A DNA stretch of 64,000 nucleotides, from contig CBFFRP010000323.1 in NCBI GenBank assembly GCA_965644295.1, positions 34,778-98,777 on the forward strand, in the 5' to 3' direction. Of this stretch, positions 46,141 to 57,475 are shown one piece after another. Position numbers and translations under genes: made by a program. Source of the stretch: Paraphysomonas bandaiensis. Lineage: Eukaryota; Chrysophyceae. The notes under the pieces were generated by a model that worked only from the letters and a program-made list of their open reading frames with translations, searched no databases and was not told the origin of the DNA. How positions within the stretch are numbered: the first letter of the stretch is position 1; each line of letters starts with the position of its first letter.

Positions 46141-47100
46141 ATGCGAGTCTCGTCAGATGATAGTGAAGACAGAAGCAAGGGGCCGGAGAGGTACGTTGCT
46201 TACCTGCGCAGCATGAGAGTCGCTCTTTCGACAAAAGCTGAGCGATATCTGGCGTACTCTAGATTGATGAGGCAAGGGAAAGGCATCAGTAAGCTACTAT
46301 CAAACTCAAGGTATATCGGTTGACTTCCCATTCAATTACTAACGAGGACATACTGATAGAATGCTCAAGCGAAGTGCCGATATTGGTGATGCTGTGCGTC
46401 CAATTTCACTCCCGACTGTATTTTATTCCCTGACCAATGGTAACTGTTGATATAAGTCAGATTTTCTCCTGAGTAATTCACTCTTTTGGAACTATTTGTA
46501 GCTATCACTGCTACATACGTTTTGTATGAAGTATATCACGCATCTAGCACGATATATACACGAACTGGAAGCGTGAAGGCAGCAGGGTACTGAACATATC
46601 CGATTATTGTCTGTTCTGCGATGCCAATACCCATGTTTATAGTTCATGCAAGAAAATAGCGTTGTGGGCAATGCGTATTATATTTAACATGTCTAAATAA
46701 TTAACAAGGTTTCTTGCCTGTAGGATTGCTGGTGTACGGACATTTGTGTTCGAATGCACCGCGTCAGTTCTCCTTCCCTCTGCGCTAATTCACATCGTAG
46801 TTCATTCTGCTCAAAACTTTTTATCCCGCCATCGCACCATCGGCAACACTCTTTTCAATCGAAGCACTGCATCTACGCATGTACTGCACAATAAATTGGT
46901 GACTAGATTTCCAGTCTACGTGCCATCTATATTGGGTCTACTTTGTGTGCCCCTCCTGCCGATGGTAAGACGCTATATCTGAATAATTCTGGAATGGCAC
47001 TCTTTATGTTCATTGTATTTAGATTATAGACCCCCCTGTCGAAGCAATCGTGGACCGCATTTTTGATAAGGTCAATTCAGTATTTACATGTGTTGTATAA
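46141..47100 (+). CDS. MTFP1: Mitochondrial fission process protein 1 (MTFP1/MTP18)
   Basis: An inner-membrane mitochondrial protein needed for fission in animals. Exons 46141-46310, 46360-46439, 46502-46586, 46724-46964 and 47023-47100, all in frame, give 217 residues. After a polar N-terminus, the family core begins RMLKRSADIGDAVRPISLP (compare RYLGYANEVGEAFR in animals). TATYVLYEVYHA and AAGIAGVRTFVFECTASVLL follow, then IHIVVHSA, FPVYVPSILGLLCVPLLPM and IIDPPVEAIVDRIFDKV. The three or four hydrophobic segments match the four-helix MTP18 topology. Its basic N-terminus could serve in mitochondrial import. Confidence 0.88.
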
Positions 47101-48395
47101 TATTTTGGAAACCGTCTCCTTCTGATTTGTCAATATCTGTCAGGCGTTTTCACATATGGACAACCAGACATGATAACAATAGACCGAAAATTGGGCTAGA
47201 AGTTGTAAATCTATTCTATATATAAACGTGCGTCGAAGAAATAATTTGATGTTTAGCTGCCAGTGTACTATTTTAACACCATTTTACTTAACTCTGTGGT
47301 AACGATATAAACCGACTTGGTAGTATACTGGACACTGGACACACATGTATATACATGTTTTTCGAAGCTTACAACATGAACTTCCAACCAAGTATGTAAC
47401 TTTTTGAGATAATAAGTGTATTTTTAATGTAATATATTTTACTTATTTTATAGATTAATATAACTAAAAACAGCTCCGTTTATAGAGTGCGTTATATGAA
47501 GCGTAGTGTAATGGAAGATAAAGGAAGAGAAAAATCCCATTTTTCATACCTTTAATACACCAAACTTTATGTTAAACTTAGAAGAATAATAACCTTGAAG
47601 ACAGTCATTACCTCTGCCTCTATACGACCTGTCCATCCGAGTTGATGTTTCATAATCCGTAGCGCTTGGGACTTCTTGATCCGTAGCTGCTTGGAGGAAG
47701 TGTACTACCCTTGCTGTAAACCTATTCTTTCCATAGGTTGTATAGGGTACAAACACCTATACCTCAGTAACGCTAGCGCGATTCCTCACGTCAGTAATAC
47801 TCCTTGGTTGAGGGTCTTTATAATAGTCATGACACATGCACCAAATTAAGCTCAAAGACATGTTTGCATATTCTGTAGACAGAGAAATAGCGCTGAAACG
47901 ATTATTGGGACCTGATAAATCCAATGGGTCAGCCCTTGGCTCAGATGGAGTGAAGAAAGGGGCATCAAAGCAGTGGGGTCTGCTGGGGATCTTAGAGGCA
48001 GTCTCGGAGATAATTTCTGGCCTAAACCACCTAAACGATCGATTCAACGACTCTGCTGGGATATCTTGACCTTATCCTTTGATTATGGGGGTCTACTATG
48101 CTTAATTTGAGTATCAGTGTCTCCATCAGCCTCAGGGCCATCTTCAAAGGACCCTCTGCCGCGTTTTAATTGTTTCCTCGACATCTAAGAGTCCCTAAGA
48201 GCACTGACATCTAAGAGCCCCTGAGAGCACTGAGGGTATTATTCCAATCGTCAAGAGCATGTATTGTTACCATAAAAGTCTGATAAATCGGCATTTAATG
48301 GGCTGTTTTGTATAAAATCAAAGTATTTCGATTGCTAAAATGCAAAAGTTACGGAATAGAAGATACTTTTTCATGTTTTTTCATGATTTTTGCCC
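47101..48395. other. Intergenic region with weak open frames
   Basis: Overlapping frames at 47544-47756 (-), 47757-48047 (-) and 47836-48069 (+) lack recognisable domains. A duplicated ATCTAAGAGYCCCTRAGAGC unit occurs at about 48183-48230. Motif R3 copy 2 lies at 48359-48393. Confidence 0.35.
48359..48393 (+). repeat. Dispersed motif R3, copy 2
   Basis: AAGATACTTTTTCATG ... CATGATTTTTGCC, next to MITE copy C; compare 30985-31030. Confidence 0.55.
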
Positions 48396-48542
48396 TATCG
48401 GCAGTCAGCATCTTATTTTTCGGAAATAAATTGAAGTAAGTATACTCTATATTACTGATATACAACTACGGCTGGAATACAGACAATTATTGTCTCAATA
48501 TTAGAGGCATCTTGAAACAAAAATATACAAAGGATGCCGATA
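48396..48542 (-). mobile_element. MITE M1, copy C (perfect termini)
   Basis: 147-bp copy whose ends are the perfect inverted repeat TATCGGCA ... TGCCGATA. If TA is a target duplication, the inverted repeat is TCGGCA and the element is mariner-like. About 480 bp upstream of the ZDHHC start. Confidence 0.9.
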
Positions 48543-49020
48543 CGTCTCCAGCAGTAGCGTAGTATGTGGTAGGGTGGAGTATTGTACGTGGTGTGGTAAG
48601 GTGCATACAGAGGCCGGCATATTTAGAGAGTTGGACAGCTCAACAATCGACTTATTGTGCCAGTCTGGTCTCGAAAAAGCGACTCTGAATGAGATGAGAC
48701 TTCCTAGGTGCGGAGATGTCGGCACCTCCCACAGGCAAGTGTTACAGACATGTATTTCATGTACAGTACAGTGTATAGGCCAGTGCTTACAGTATGATGT
48801 GGTTTGACCGGCATGTATGGTGTATGTGTGTATGGTAATAGTTCGCATGTTTGGTTTTGATGTGGATGAATATGCAGACAAGTCAGCATGTTTTGGTATG
48901 GGGTTGATTGTAGTAGAGCATAGCATAGCATAGTATCGTGTACTGGTGTTGGTCTTTCGCGTGTTGTGACTGAGAATATGTAGCTCCGTATACTGGTTAA
49001 ATAGCGAGCCATGCGGGTTC
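48543..49020. other. Upstream region of the ZDHHC gene with a possible extra exon
   Basis: The plus strand at 48574-48735 reads WCGKVHTEAGIFRELDSST and SGLEKATLNEMRLPRCGDVG. A GC donor (AG|GCAAGTG) joined to the AAATAG acceptor at 49004 would add EPCGF in frame before the ZDHHC start, but that intron would be about 270 nt. Left as unproved. Confidence 0.3.
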
Positions 49021-50904
49021 ATGTGCGGCATGATGACCTGGGCCCTCCTGGGGTTTGCTATGTACACCACGACAAATTCTGTCATCCGCCCGTGGCTGGG
49101 ATTCGGCGCTCACGGGTTGTTTCACACTATCCTGTTCAATACCCTATGTTCAATAGCCATGTACACGCATTATGCCGGTGCGTACATGCCTCAGAGTAAT
49201 GTATAATTTTTATTCATCCTTCCACAGCCATGACGACGGATCCAGGGGCTGTACCGAAGGACGCGCGACCGCTGCCGACAGATGATCAGGAATACGACCC
49301 AGAAGTGGTAGATAGGTACTTATGCAGTTCGATTGTCACAATGCCTTCTAATCGTGATGTCTCTGTCTGGAACTTGCTACGCTTTTGGTCATCAGTCAGA
49401 ATAAGTATAAAAAATACTGCAAGAGATGTCGCGCATTTAAGCCGCAGAGAGCTCACCATTGTAGCATATGTGAAAGGTGTATTATAAAGGTACAGCAGCT
49501 AATTCGACCGACTTGTCATAATATATTTCCTTCTGTCATGTGGCTGTAGATGGACCACCACTGTCCTTGGGTGAACAATTGCATAGGCCTTGGCAACCAC
49601 AAACTCTTCATGCTGTTTTTGTTTTGGGTTTTCGTTGTCAGCGTTTACGCTATCATTCTTTTGTCTGCAAAAAGTCTCACCTGCTCTATGCGCAAAACGT
49701 AAGTGCGTAGTCAACTTGATATTCATGCGTATGTATATATCTATTAAATTATGAATACATAGTGCGTATGTATTACGTTTGAATGTCCACTCACATGTAT
49801 GCATCAGAGTGAATGTTTGTGTATCTGGAAGCGTAGTGACACGTCTTCTGTTAACTATCATAGGGCGAAACACTATTGTGGCGGTCCCTCGAATTCTGTT
49901 CTTAGCATTGTCTTGCTGGTTGAAGCTATTTTGTTTGGGCTATTCACATTATGCATGATGGCTGATCAGAGTGAAGCAATCTCTAGTAATCAAACGCAGA
50001 TTGATAGACTAAAAAACGAAAAACATGACATACAGGTCAGTGCTGTTAATCTTCGCAGTGATTTTCTGTGAGTTGTTGCAATTGTGTTGTCATTGTGGGG
50101 TCGTTTTTGTGGTTTGATAGTTGTATCTTGTTTCCAGACGGCTGTCAATGAGGTTTTTGGCACTCCTAGTACTGTTAGGTATACAAGAGTTGTTTTGTGC
50201 ATAAAATAATGCGTTGTTTCATGACCTGGGCTTGTGTTTCATTATTTATTTATAGTTTCAGCTTTTCTTGGCTGATCCCCATTAGAGCCAAATTTCCTCC
50301 AGAGTACGTCGACGTTATTCATGGATATACATTGCAGCGAGGCAGTGTAGGTGGCAGTGACATAGACAGGTTCGTTGTCATGTCCAAGCTTTCGAAGTGG
50401 TACATATTGTAACATGTTTGCTGTACTTACAGAGATTCAGAGATGATGCCCCTCACTCAGCATGTGCATGACCAAACGACATGCGGTGATGATTTTGCAT
50501 ACAGTGAATGTATCGAACCAGATAATGATGTAGTTGTTGCCTTGCCCAATTCGAACACGGTAGATCACTTGTAATTTTGTACTCTGCTCTTTAATCTTAA
50601 TATACAACAGGAGCGTCTGCTTCCCCCAGGATCCAATGCGACTACGAGCAGATCAAGCTCATGTAGCAGTTTAGTAGACGGCGAAAATCAGCCTGTTACG
50701 GGTGCTTCTGTCGCCTTATCGCGGTCTTCAAGTAGCAACAGTACATCCACGACTCCTATGCATGGGACGAATGTGCGAATGGGGAGCAGTACCTCTAACG
50801 GATGTGTTACGCAGCACAGTGTCCGAAAACGTGGTGTGACATCTACTACAGCTTCTGGTGTCATATCGTATACTGCTGCTGCCGACACAATCAGCAAGCA
50901 ATAA
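49021..50904 (+). CDS. ZDHHC-type protein S-palmitoyltransferase
   Basis: DHHC enzymes attach palmitate to cysteines of membrane-associated proteins, mostly at the Golgi and plasma membrane. Nine exons: 49021-49177, 49228-49315, 49396-49489, 49550-49698, 49864-50035, 50138-50178, 50256-50369, 50433-50559 and 50611-50904, giving 411 residues. Order: two N-terminal helices, [10 protein letters not shown] (DPG motif), a cysteine-rich zinc domain ([20 protein letters not shown]), catalytic DHHC (Asp115-Cys118 in [13 protein letters not shown]), two further helices ([36 protein letters not shown]), then TAVNEVFG in the TTxE position. The tail is Ser/Thr-rich and probably disordered. Closest in layout to ZDHHC3/7. 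The start could lie in an upstream exon. Confidence 0.92.
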
Positions 50905-51524
50905 CAGCAGATGTAACTGTGCATCTCATATTGGACCTACCATATAGCTATATAACACACTCTCTACGAGATACTATTTATTGTGATATTGCCGTCATAA
51001 GTAATAATTATTAGTGGTGTATTTCCTGTGCCACTGTATTGTGGAAGAAAGAAGCACAGCAAATTGAAAATAGAAGCCGACGAAATTAAAATGCGAGGAT
51101 ATATATCCCATGTATTCTCGTAATAAAGCTCTAATTGTAAAACAATTGGACTTCTTGGGATGTATTATCCAACAATGTCAGAATGGTTGAAATCTCTCGT
51201 CACTCCAATTTCTGTATAACTACGTCGAAGTAGATGAAAAACCTCGTCACGAATTCATTAAACATTAGAGATCAACAATAAGAAGGCTGATTATCTGTTT
51301 ACAGGTGTTCATAAAAAAATCTCGTTCGCAGAACAACTTACTCTATTTATCTCTTAAAATCCATGTTTGCACAACTTATTTATACAAATATACCCTAATC
51401 GAATAGTTTCACAATCAAATGAAAATTGGCAGTCTGCCTGCCTCAATTCCAAGCAGGCATGATGAGCTTCATGTAATCTCTATCGTCGGTTTCGTACCTC
51501 TTCGTGGTGTCTGGAGTATATTAG
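50905..51524. other. AT-rich intergenic region
   Basis: Contains the ZDHHC gene 3-prime side; no further feature recognised. Confidence 0.4.
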
Positions 51525-51770
51525 GATTCATCTTAATATAAAATAGTATATGTAAAATATAATGTTCAATGAAATATAATAGTATGTATCATGAACTGAA
51601 TTAATGGAAGTAGCTGTTGAAGATACTTGATCGTCATTGTCAATTATACTTCTAACTATTCCGTTGTGTGTGATAGTTATGTTCTGCATTATTATTCACT
51701 TCCTACTACGTTATTGTGTTCATCACTTTATATTTATTGTAGACTCTAATAATCACAACATTGTTCTTAC
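51525..51770 (+). repeat. Solo LTR-like fragment
   Basis: Matches the sequence before the Copia-type gag at 60.46-60.69 kb: ATTAGGATTCA, ATAATGTTCAATGAAATA, CTTCTAACTATTCCGTTGTG and CTCTAATAATCACAACATTG occur in both, in the same order. Confidence 0.75.
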
Positions 51771-51789
51771 TGTTACTAAGCTTAAATGC

Positions 51790-52210
51790 TTAAATCTGCA
51801 TTGGAGATAAGTACCGGAGAATTTTTTTCTCCGGGAAACTAACGTGAGCTGCATATATGGACGACATTCTGCCCACTCATAACCAAATTCTTGTTTGATA
51901 CAAGGGACACTAATAAACAGGCCTCCCGGGAATCGGCCCAACTCAAGGGCATCCAGGCTGTTCACCTCTTAAAGACTCAAAAATCCTGAAGTCAGCAGAT
52001 GTCAGGTATATATCAACATTCTGCTTGCTCACACTGCGTTTTTGCCTTGAGTGCTAGAGCGAAAGTGATTGAACCTTGGTGCTTGCGGTGACGCATTTGT
52101 GGCGTTAAATAACAGTAAGGTATCAGAGTTAAGCACCACTAGTTAGTTAAATTGCAATGCTAAATTAGTTCTGACTCTTACATGCCTATTGCTAATAATA
52201 ATAAGACATT
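51790..52210 (+). repeat. Repeat R2, decayed copy joined to the LTR fragment
   Basis: Starts GATAAGTACCGGAGAATTTT directly after the LTR-like piece and ends with CTTGGTGCTTGCGGTGACGC and GCCTATTGCTAATAATAATA. It also retains the CAGGTATATATCAACATTCT segment found only in the 44.3-kb copy. The junction suggests that R2 belongs to the same retroelement family. Confidence 0.7.
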
Positions 52211-52859
52211 CACTAAACACGTAGTAAACAACACCAATGTTTTTTCACGAGGCTAATATGGGACTTCAAGCCGACCTGGGCATGAAACGGGGTAAAATAT
52301 TTGTAGCAAAATGTTCCCCCACGTATTACTAAAAGATCGTATGAGAATGATAACATGAATATGGCGATTGACAATGATGCATGATAAGTAGACATATTGA
52401 TCTTAATTAAACTTTACTGTAGTTTTACTATTTTATAAATCTCAGCATAAAGAGTGAAGTCTTGTTCAATTATTACGTCATTTTCTAACAAAATTCTTTT
52501 ATAACAGACTTCATTGTCATGTTGTATGTATGTTGTGTATAATGTATTATGATAGTGTGTCAAATACTGCGCTATATTTCCCTAAATTATGAGTCAAAAA
52601 ATGAGTTGTCTGTTAAAGCCATTGTGGCACGCACAACGTTAATAGATAGTACGAAGTAATAATTCGCTAGTAGTCTTATGTACGTCAGATAACAGGCGTA
52701 TAAAGGCCAGATTCTGTGGCTACCGGTACACGGTATATATACGACCGGAATAGACATTCACGATAACTAAGTAATATTATGATGGTATATACAGCAGGCG
52801 TTTTATAAGGATACTATTAGAGTTTATAGGGTACCAAGGAGTTTTATATTTATATATGG
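52211..52859. other. AT-rich intergenic region
   Basis: Nothing recognised. Confidence 0.4.
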
Positions 52860-53710
52860 GTATAACTAGAATATGTACCACTATGCCATCTCACTATATA
52901 CCACTATACTATTTCACTATACACCCGGATACCATATATATCCCACTATATACCCATATACCATCTCACTATATTATACCACTACACCCCATCTCACAAT
53001 ATACCCATATACCACATTACTATTCACCACTACACCCCATCTCACAATACACCCATATACCACATTACTATTCACCACTACATACCATCTCACTATATAC
53101 TACTATACCATCCCACTATACAGTATATACCAATACACCATCTGATCTCACTATACACCACTGTACCATCTCACTATACACCACTATACCATTTAATTAT
53201 ATACCACTATACCATCTCACTATACATCACTATACATACCATCTCACCATATATACCACTATACCATCTAACTATGCTAATATACCATCTCATCATACAT
53301 ACCATACCATCTAACTATATATATCACTATACCATCTATCTCACTATATGCTAATATACCATCTCACTATACATCACTATATACCATTTATTATATACCA
53401 CCATATCATCTCACTATATACCACTATACTCACTCACTATACACCATCATCACTATACCATCTCACTATACATCACTATATACCATCTAATAACTATATA
53501 TGCTAATACACCATCATCTCACTATATACACCCATTTACCATCTCACTATACATATCACTATAGCATCTCACTATATTATACCACTACACATACCATCTC
53601 ACTATATTATACCACTACACATACCATCTCAGTATATTATACCACTATATATATACATACCATCTCACTATACATACATCACTATTTTCCATCTAACTAT
53701 ATACCATTAT
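52860..53710 (+). repeat. Satellite S1 (CCATCTCACTATATACCACT)
   Basis: About 850 bp of imperfect units of roughly 20-25 bp, consensus ACCATCTCACTATATACCAC. A reverse fragment lies at 15345-15425. Its Tyr/His/Ile/Pro/Ser-rich translations are repeat artefacts. Confidence 0.95.
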
Positions 53711-54512
53711 GGAAACTGGTTATTTGTGGATATGAAGCTGAGAGAAAATAGGTAGAGGGTAGAGTAGATATGGATTTCTAAATATATCATTTATCAGGCT
53801 CAAGCGTTATAAAGTAGACGCTGTGCTATTAACCAATATGGCCATGCCCATGAAAGAGGTAGATAGTAGGGCTCTAACAGTGTTACTCCGACCCCACGAG
53901 TCGCGTCTCTATTTTGACACTATTTTCTATTCTACCATGTTGTCATGTCGGAACTTGGAAAAGTAAAGTGATGAGAGATATATGGTGCATTATGACATGC
54001 CTAATTAAACCCCTCATTGATGAACTCAAATTCTTAATTAATTTCTGACAATTTGTTTCGCAATTGACGAGGAAGTTACACCAAAGATGGTGTCACGAAG
54101 CATTTCAAACATCACATACATTCACCCTTCATTATAATAGCTTAATAACTTCATCATGGAATATCGACGACAGGTACTGACTCATAAGTAAGGGGTTCAG
54201 CACAAGTAAAACAAACGATACTGCGAACGAATTACACGTGACACAGCGCAGTCACACTTTGAGAGGTAATGTATGTCAAAAAATTATGGTCACTACAGCA
54301 AACATGTCATTTCAAAACTATCACTAAAAGGAAACGGGTCTTCTGTACCAGCACAAATGATTAAATACAGAAATAAGATTTAAAGCTAGTCTTGGTATTT
54401 AGTAAAGACACACTTGGTATTTTTAGAGATAAAGATTGAATGATAAGGCCTAATAGTATAATAGCAAGACACGTTTGAGCAGAGCGTTGGTACTACACCC
54501 ATGTGGGGATAT
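53711..54512. other. Intergenic region with one 80-bp repeat unit
   Basis: At 54277-54366 lies one unit of the 80-bp repeat that forms a tandem array at 55781-56015 on the other side of element E2. Otherwise unremarkable. Confidence 0.45.
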
Positions 54513-55590
54513 ATTATTCAACCTAGTCAATTTGGTGGAATTTCCTAGTCATTCCATTTTCGGTGTAAAAACCTAGTCAAAGTCATAAATGACTCAACCT
54601 AGCCAAATATAGTATTAAACCTAGTCGTTCTTATATCCATTGATTACACATTGCGACTGTCTAAGATACGTGCACACACCACACAACATATTGATGGCTC
54701 GTAGAGCATCACAACAAACATAACAATTCATTCATATCTACATATCTACATAACAGTGTATGTGTATGTATATGCAGCATATCTGTATAGCTTATTAGTG
54801 TACGATGGGTCTCTTATCAGTGTTATGAGGAGGAGGAGTGGTCAGTACCTCAGTACTACAACTGTCCTCGGTTGTGGGACGATAGCCGCTGTTGGCCTTA
54901 CTGACTATCCGTACATCACTTGCGAGGTATGTGCGAGACATATATTCTCTAGTATATATATATATTTACAATCTTGTGAGTGATAATCATTGTGTTATGT
55001 ACTATCATAGGTACCTCAGTACTACAAATGTCCTCGATTGTGGAGCAATAGCCCCCTACTATATTTTTTCTCTGTGCAACTGCGTTTCACTGTTGCCTAT
55101 AGGTGCACATCACTTGGGAGGTGTGTACGAGATATATATTGTCCTGTACATATCTTAATGTTATCGTCAGGGAACATTATTGTCAATAAGCTCCATTATG
55201 CCTGAAAGGATTTGCGGCAGTCCTTGCAATAATTCGAGTGCCTGGAGATATGTATATGCTTGGATTGGTGCTGGTATACAAGAGCGAGAAAGGGTTTCGA
55301 TGGCAGCGTCGGTTCTCTGATGCCCCTGATGAGATATTTTTTCCATCCTAAGATACGATGCTGAAATATATGATGCACATTGCATATTGCATGCATGCAA
55401 TATTTGTAGAGTATGCTCCCACGTTTGACTAGGTGAATACCCTATTCCACCTAGTCAACCTAGTCATTGTAAAGTTAAAAATCTAATTATTTAATGACTA
55501 GGTTTTTCAACCTTTTGACTAGGTTTTTACTCCAATTTTGGTGTGACTAGGAAATTCCACCAAATTGACTAGGTCGAAAAATAGATCCCA
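54513..55590. mobile_element. Element E2 with long CCTAGTC-rich inverted ends
   Basis: The left end (54513-54620), with CAACCTAGTCAATTTGGTGG and AATTTCCTAGTCA, is mirrored at the right (about 55480-55590), which reads CCACCAAATTGACTAGGTCG on the plus strand. It is related to the left end of E1. Inside are two copies of a roughly 110-bp block (GTACCTCAGTACTACAA at 54844 and 55010) and a minus frame at 55167-55400. Total about 1.08 kb. No transposase was found; probably non-autonomous. Confidence 0.65.
55167..55400 (-). CDS. Open frame inside element E2
   Basis: Reads HQGHQRTDAAIETLSRSCIP and YLQALELLQGLPQILSGIM, ending MELIDNNVP and TGA. It looks coding and helical but has no recognised family and no confident start. 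Could be an exon of a captured gene. Confidence 0.3.
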   Translation of the reverse strand: MHACNMQCASYISASYLRMEKISHQGHQRTDAAIETLSRSCIPAPIQAYTYLQALELLQGLPQILSGIMELIDNNVP

Positions 55591-55780
55591 TGTGGGGAGT
55601 GACTCTTAATATACGGCATAACAGAAGTAATTGTATCCTGTATAGTAACCAACTTTTACTTCAGTTTCATACTACACAATATAACGTACAAATTGCATAT
55701 ACATATATCTTTCGATCCTTGCATCTCACATAATACTGCACTCAGTTGCGAGTATATATAGAATCTTCAGATCTCAACAC

Positions 55781-56015
55781 AGCAAACATGTCATTTCAAA
55801 ACTATCACTAAAAGGAAACGGATCATCTGTACTAGCACAAATGATTAAAAAATTATGGTCGCTACATCGAACATGTCATTTCAAAACTATCACTAAAAGG
55901 AAACGGGTCTTCTGTACCAGCACAAATGATTAAAAAATTATGGTCGCTACAGCAAACATGTCATTTCAAAACTATCACTAAAAGGAAACGGGTCTTCTGT
56001 ACTAGCACAAATGAT
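55781..56015 (+). repeat. 80-bp tandem repeat, three units
   Basis: Units contain AACATGTCATTTCAAAACTA, TCACTAAAAGGAAACGG and AGCACAAATGATTAAAAAAT. A fourth unit lies 1.4 kb away at 54277-54366, so element E2 sits between units. Confidence 0.9.
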
Positions 56016-56091
56016 TTCGCCGTCATCTGATAACGCCACTCCACTTCCCTTACGCCGGCCAACAGGCATCTTGATCCTACAATCACTCGAG

Positions 56092-57475
56092 TTAGAATGT
56101 TGTATGGAGATGCCGCAATACACCACACCTAAGAGATTGGGCGTGTAGCATCATCCGCTCAGCATGGTTGCACATCTCTGTATCATTGTATGTTCCATCC
56201 CCCACTGTTACAAATATAAATATATTATGATGAGCAGTATATAAACGGGTAATACGTGGGGTTGCCATACCTATGGGATGCCCAAGAGCTACGCAGTGAA
56301 GTCTGAGCTGGTGCCTCCGACCAGTGATCGGAGTGAGTCTGACTTTGGTCACAGGGTGCCCCTGGTATGTGCCATAACAAAGCACCTGCATTCGTGTCTC
56401 ACAAACTCGGGATCGATGACGGTTCTTACGAGGCCCTAGACAGTCCTCATCAGCGTGGTTGTCACAGATATCATCAATGTCATTTCCATCCCCTTCGCTT
56501 GGCGAAATTCGCATTCGGAAATCGCCATGAACGCCCTCAATAGGGGCTGTAATGTAAACGGTGGATGGATCTGCTTTTCCGTCGCTATCAGTCACTAGCC
56601 GAAACACATGACTGTCACGACAGTAGTTCTCCGGTAGCGGTCTGACATCTGCTGAACTAGCGACTTTCTCATGCACAGGACGCGGTGGAAGTTCTTCAAA
56701 GGCAGACCGTTTGGAGGGCAAGACTGACTCAATGTACACACCGCTGTGTTTAAGAGTCTGTCTCAGTTGCTTGCGCAGTTTGCTATTGCGTCTGAAGTCA
56801 TCAGCGTTACACTCCGACATCGCTTTGATTCGATGCTGTAGGTCTGGTGAAAAAGCGCTGATGTCGTCCACAGCTCGCTTAAGGGCATCCATGTACGTAG
56901 AGAGGGATAATTCTAATGCTCTGTCCTGCCACGTTGAAGAATGAGGTGCTACAGTGACTTCTTGGTTACCCGTCGCATCATGTTTACGCTTCTTGTTCAG
57001 ATCCAACTGACAAGGGCGCTCGGAAAGAATTTGGATTGAGCTTATATCCACATGTCCCTGGAGCACAGCAAGGTACACTTTCTCAGTGTGCCGATTTTGG
57101 AAAGCGTCACAAGCACGAGATCTGCCAGCGAGTCAGTAAGCACATATCGATACACAAAACTACAGTCACATCACAGTAGACATCAACTCACGCGAATTTC
57201 CGATTGAGACCCACACAAAGCACTCCAGATGTCGCGAAATCCAGTCTATGAACCCACTTCAAGTTTAGGCTGGTTGATCCCAAATAAGAGAAGAGAAGTT
57301 TCTCAACAGTGACCTGAAAGTCTCCGTACATACGAACATCCCACGGCTTGTCTATGATCACATACTCCTCCGTCTGGTCCAACACCTTCACATGTACTAC
57401 ACTGCATACCTTACGCCTACAGCTGTAAGAACCATCATCATCAGCTAAATCAGATTCTGATCTATTCGGCACCAT
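56092..57475 (-). CDS. RNA pseudouridine synthase, RluA/RPUSD family
   Basis: Converts uridine to pseudouridine in RNA. Exons, in reading order: 57475-57192, 57121-56271 and 56204-56092, give 415 residues. Motif I is EEYVIIDKPWDVRMYG. The catalytic motif WVHRLDFATSGVLCVGLN has nucleophile Asp79. A long polar insertion (residues about 120-290, with RKHDATGN and a charged helix) interrupts the core. LTPITGRRHQLRLHCVALGH plus PIVGDGTYN complete the family motif across the last intron. Resembles RPUSD1 with an unusual insertion. No transit peptide or S4 domain is seen. The target RNA cannot be inferred. Confidence 0.9.

Noticed and set aside
48501-49085. Long minus-strand frame (194 codons) upstream of the ZDHHC gene
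   Set aside because: It crosses MITE copy C and the ZDHHC first exon, and its His/Thr-rich composition follows CA/TG simple sequence. Treated as a shadow.
52856-53314. 152-codon Tyr/His/Pro/Ser-rich frame
   Set aside because: Encoded entirely by the S1 satellite; the periodicity of the protein equals that of the DNA repeat.
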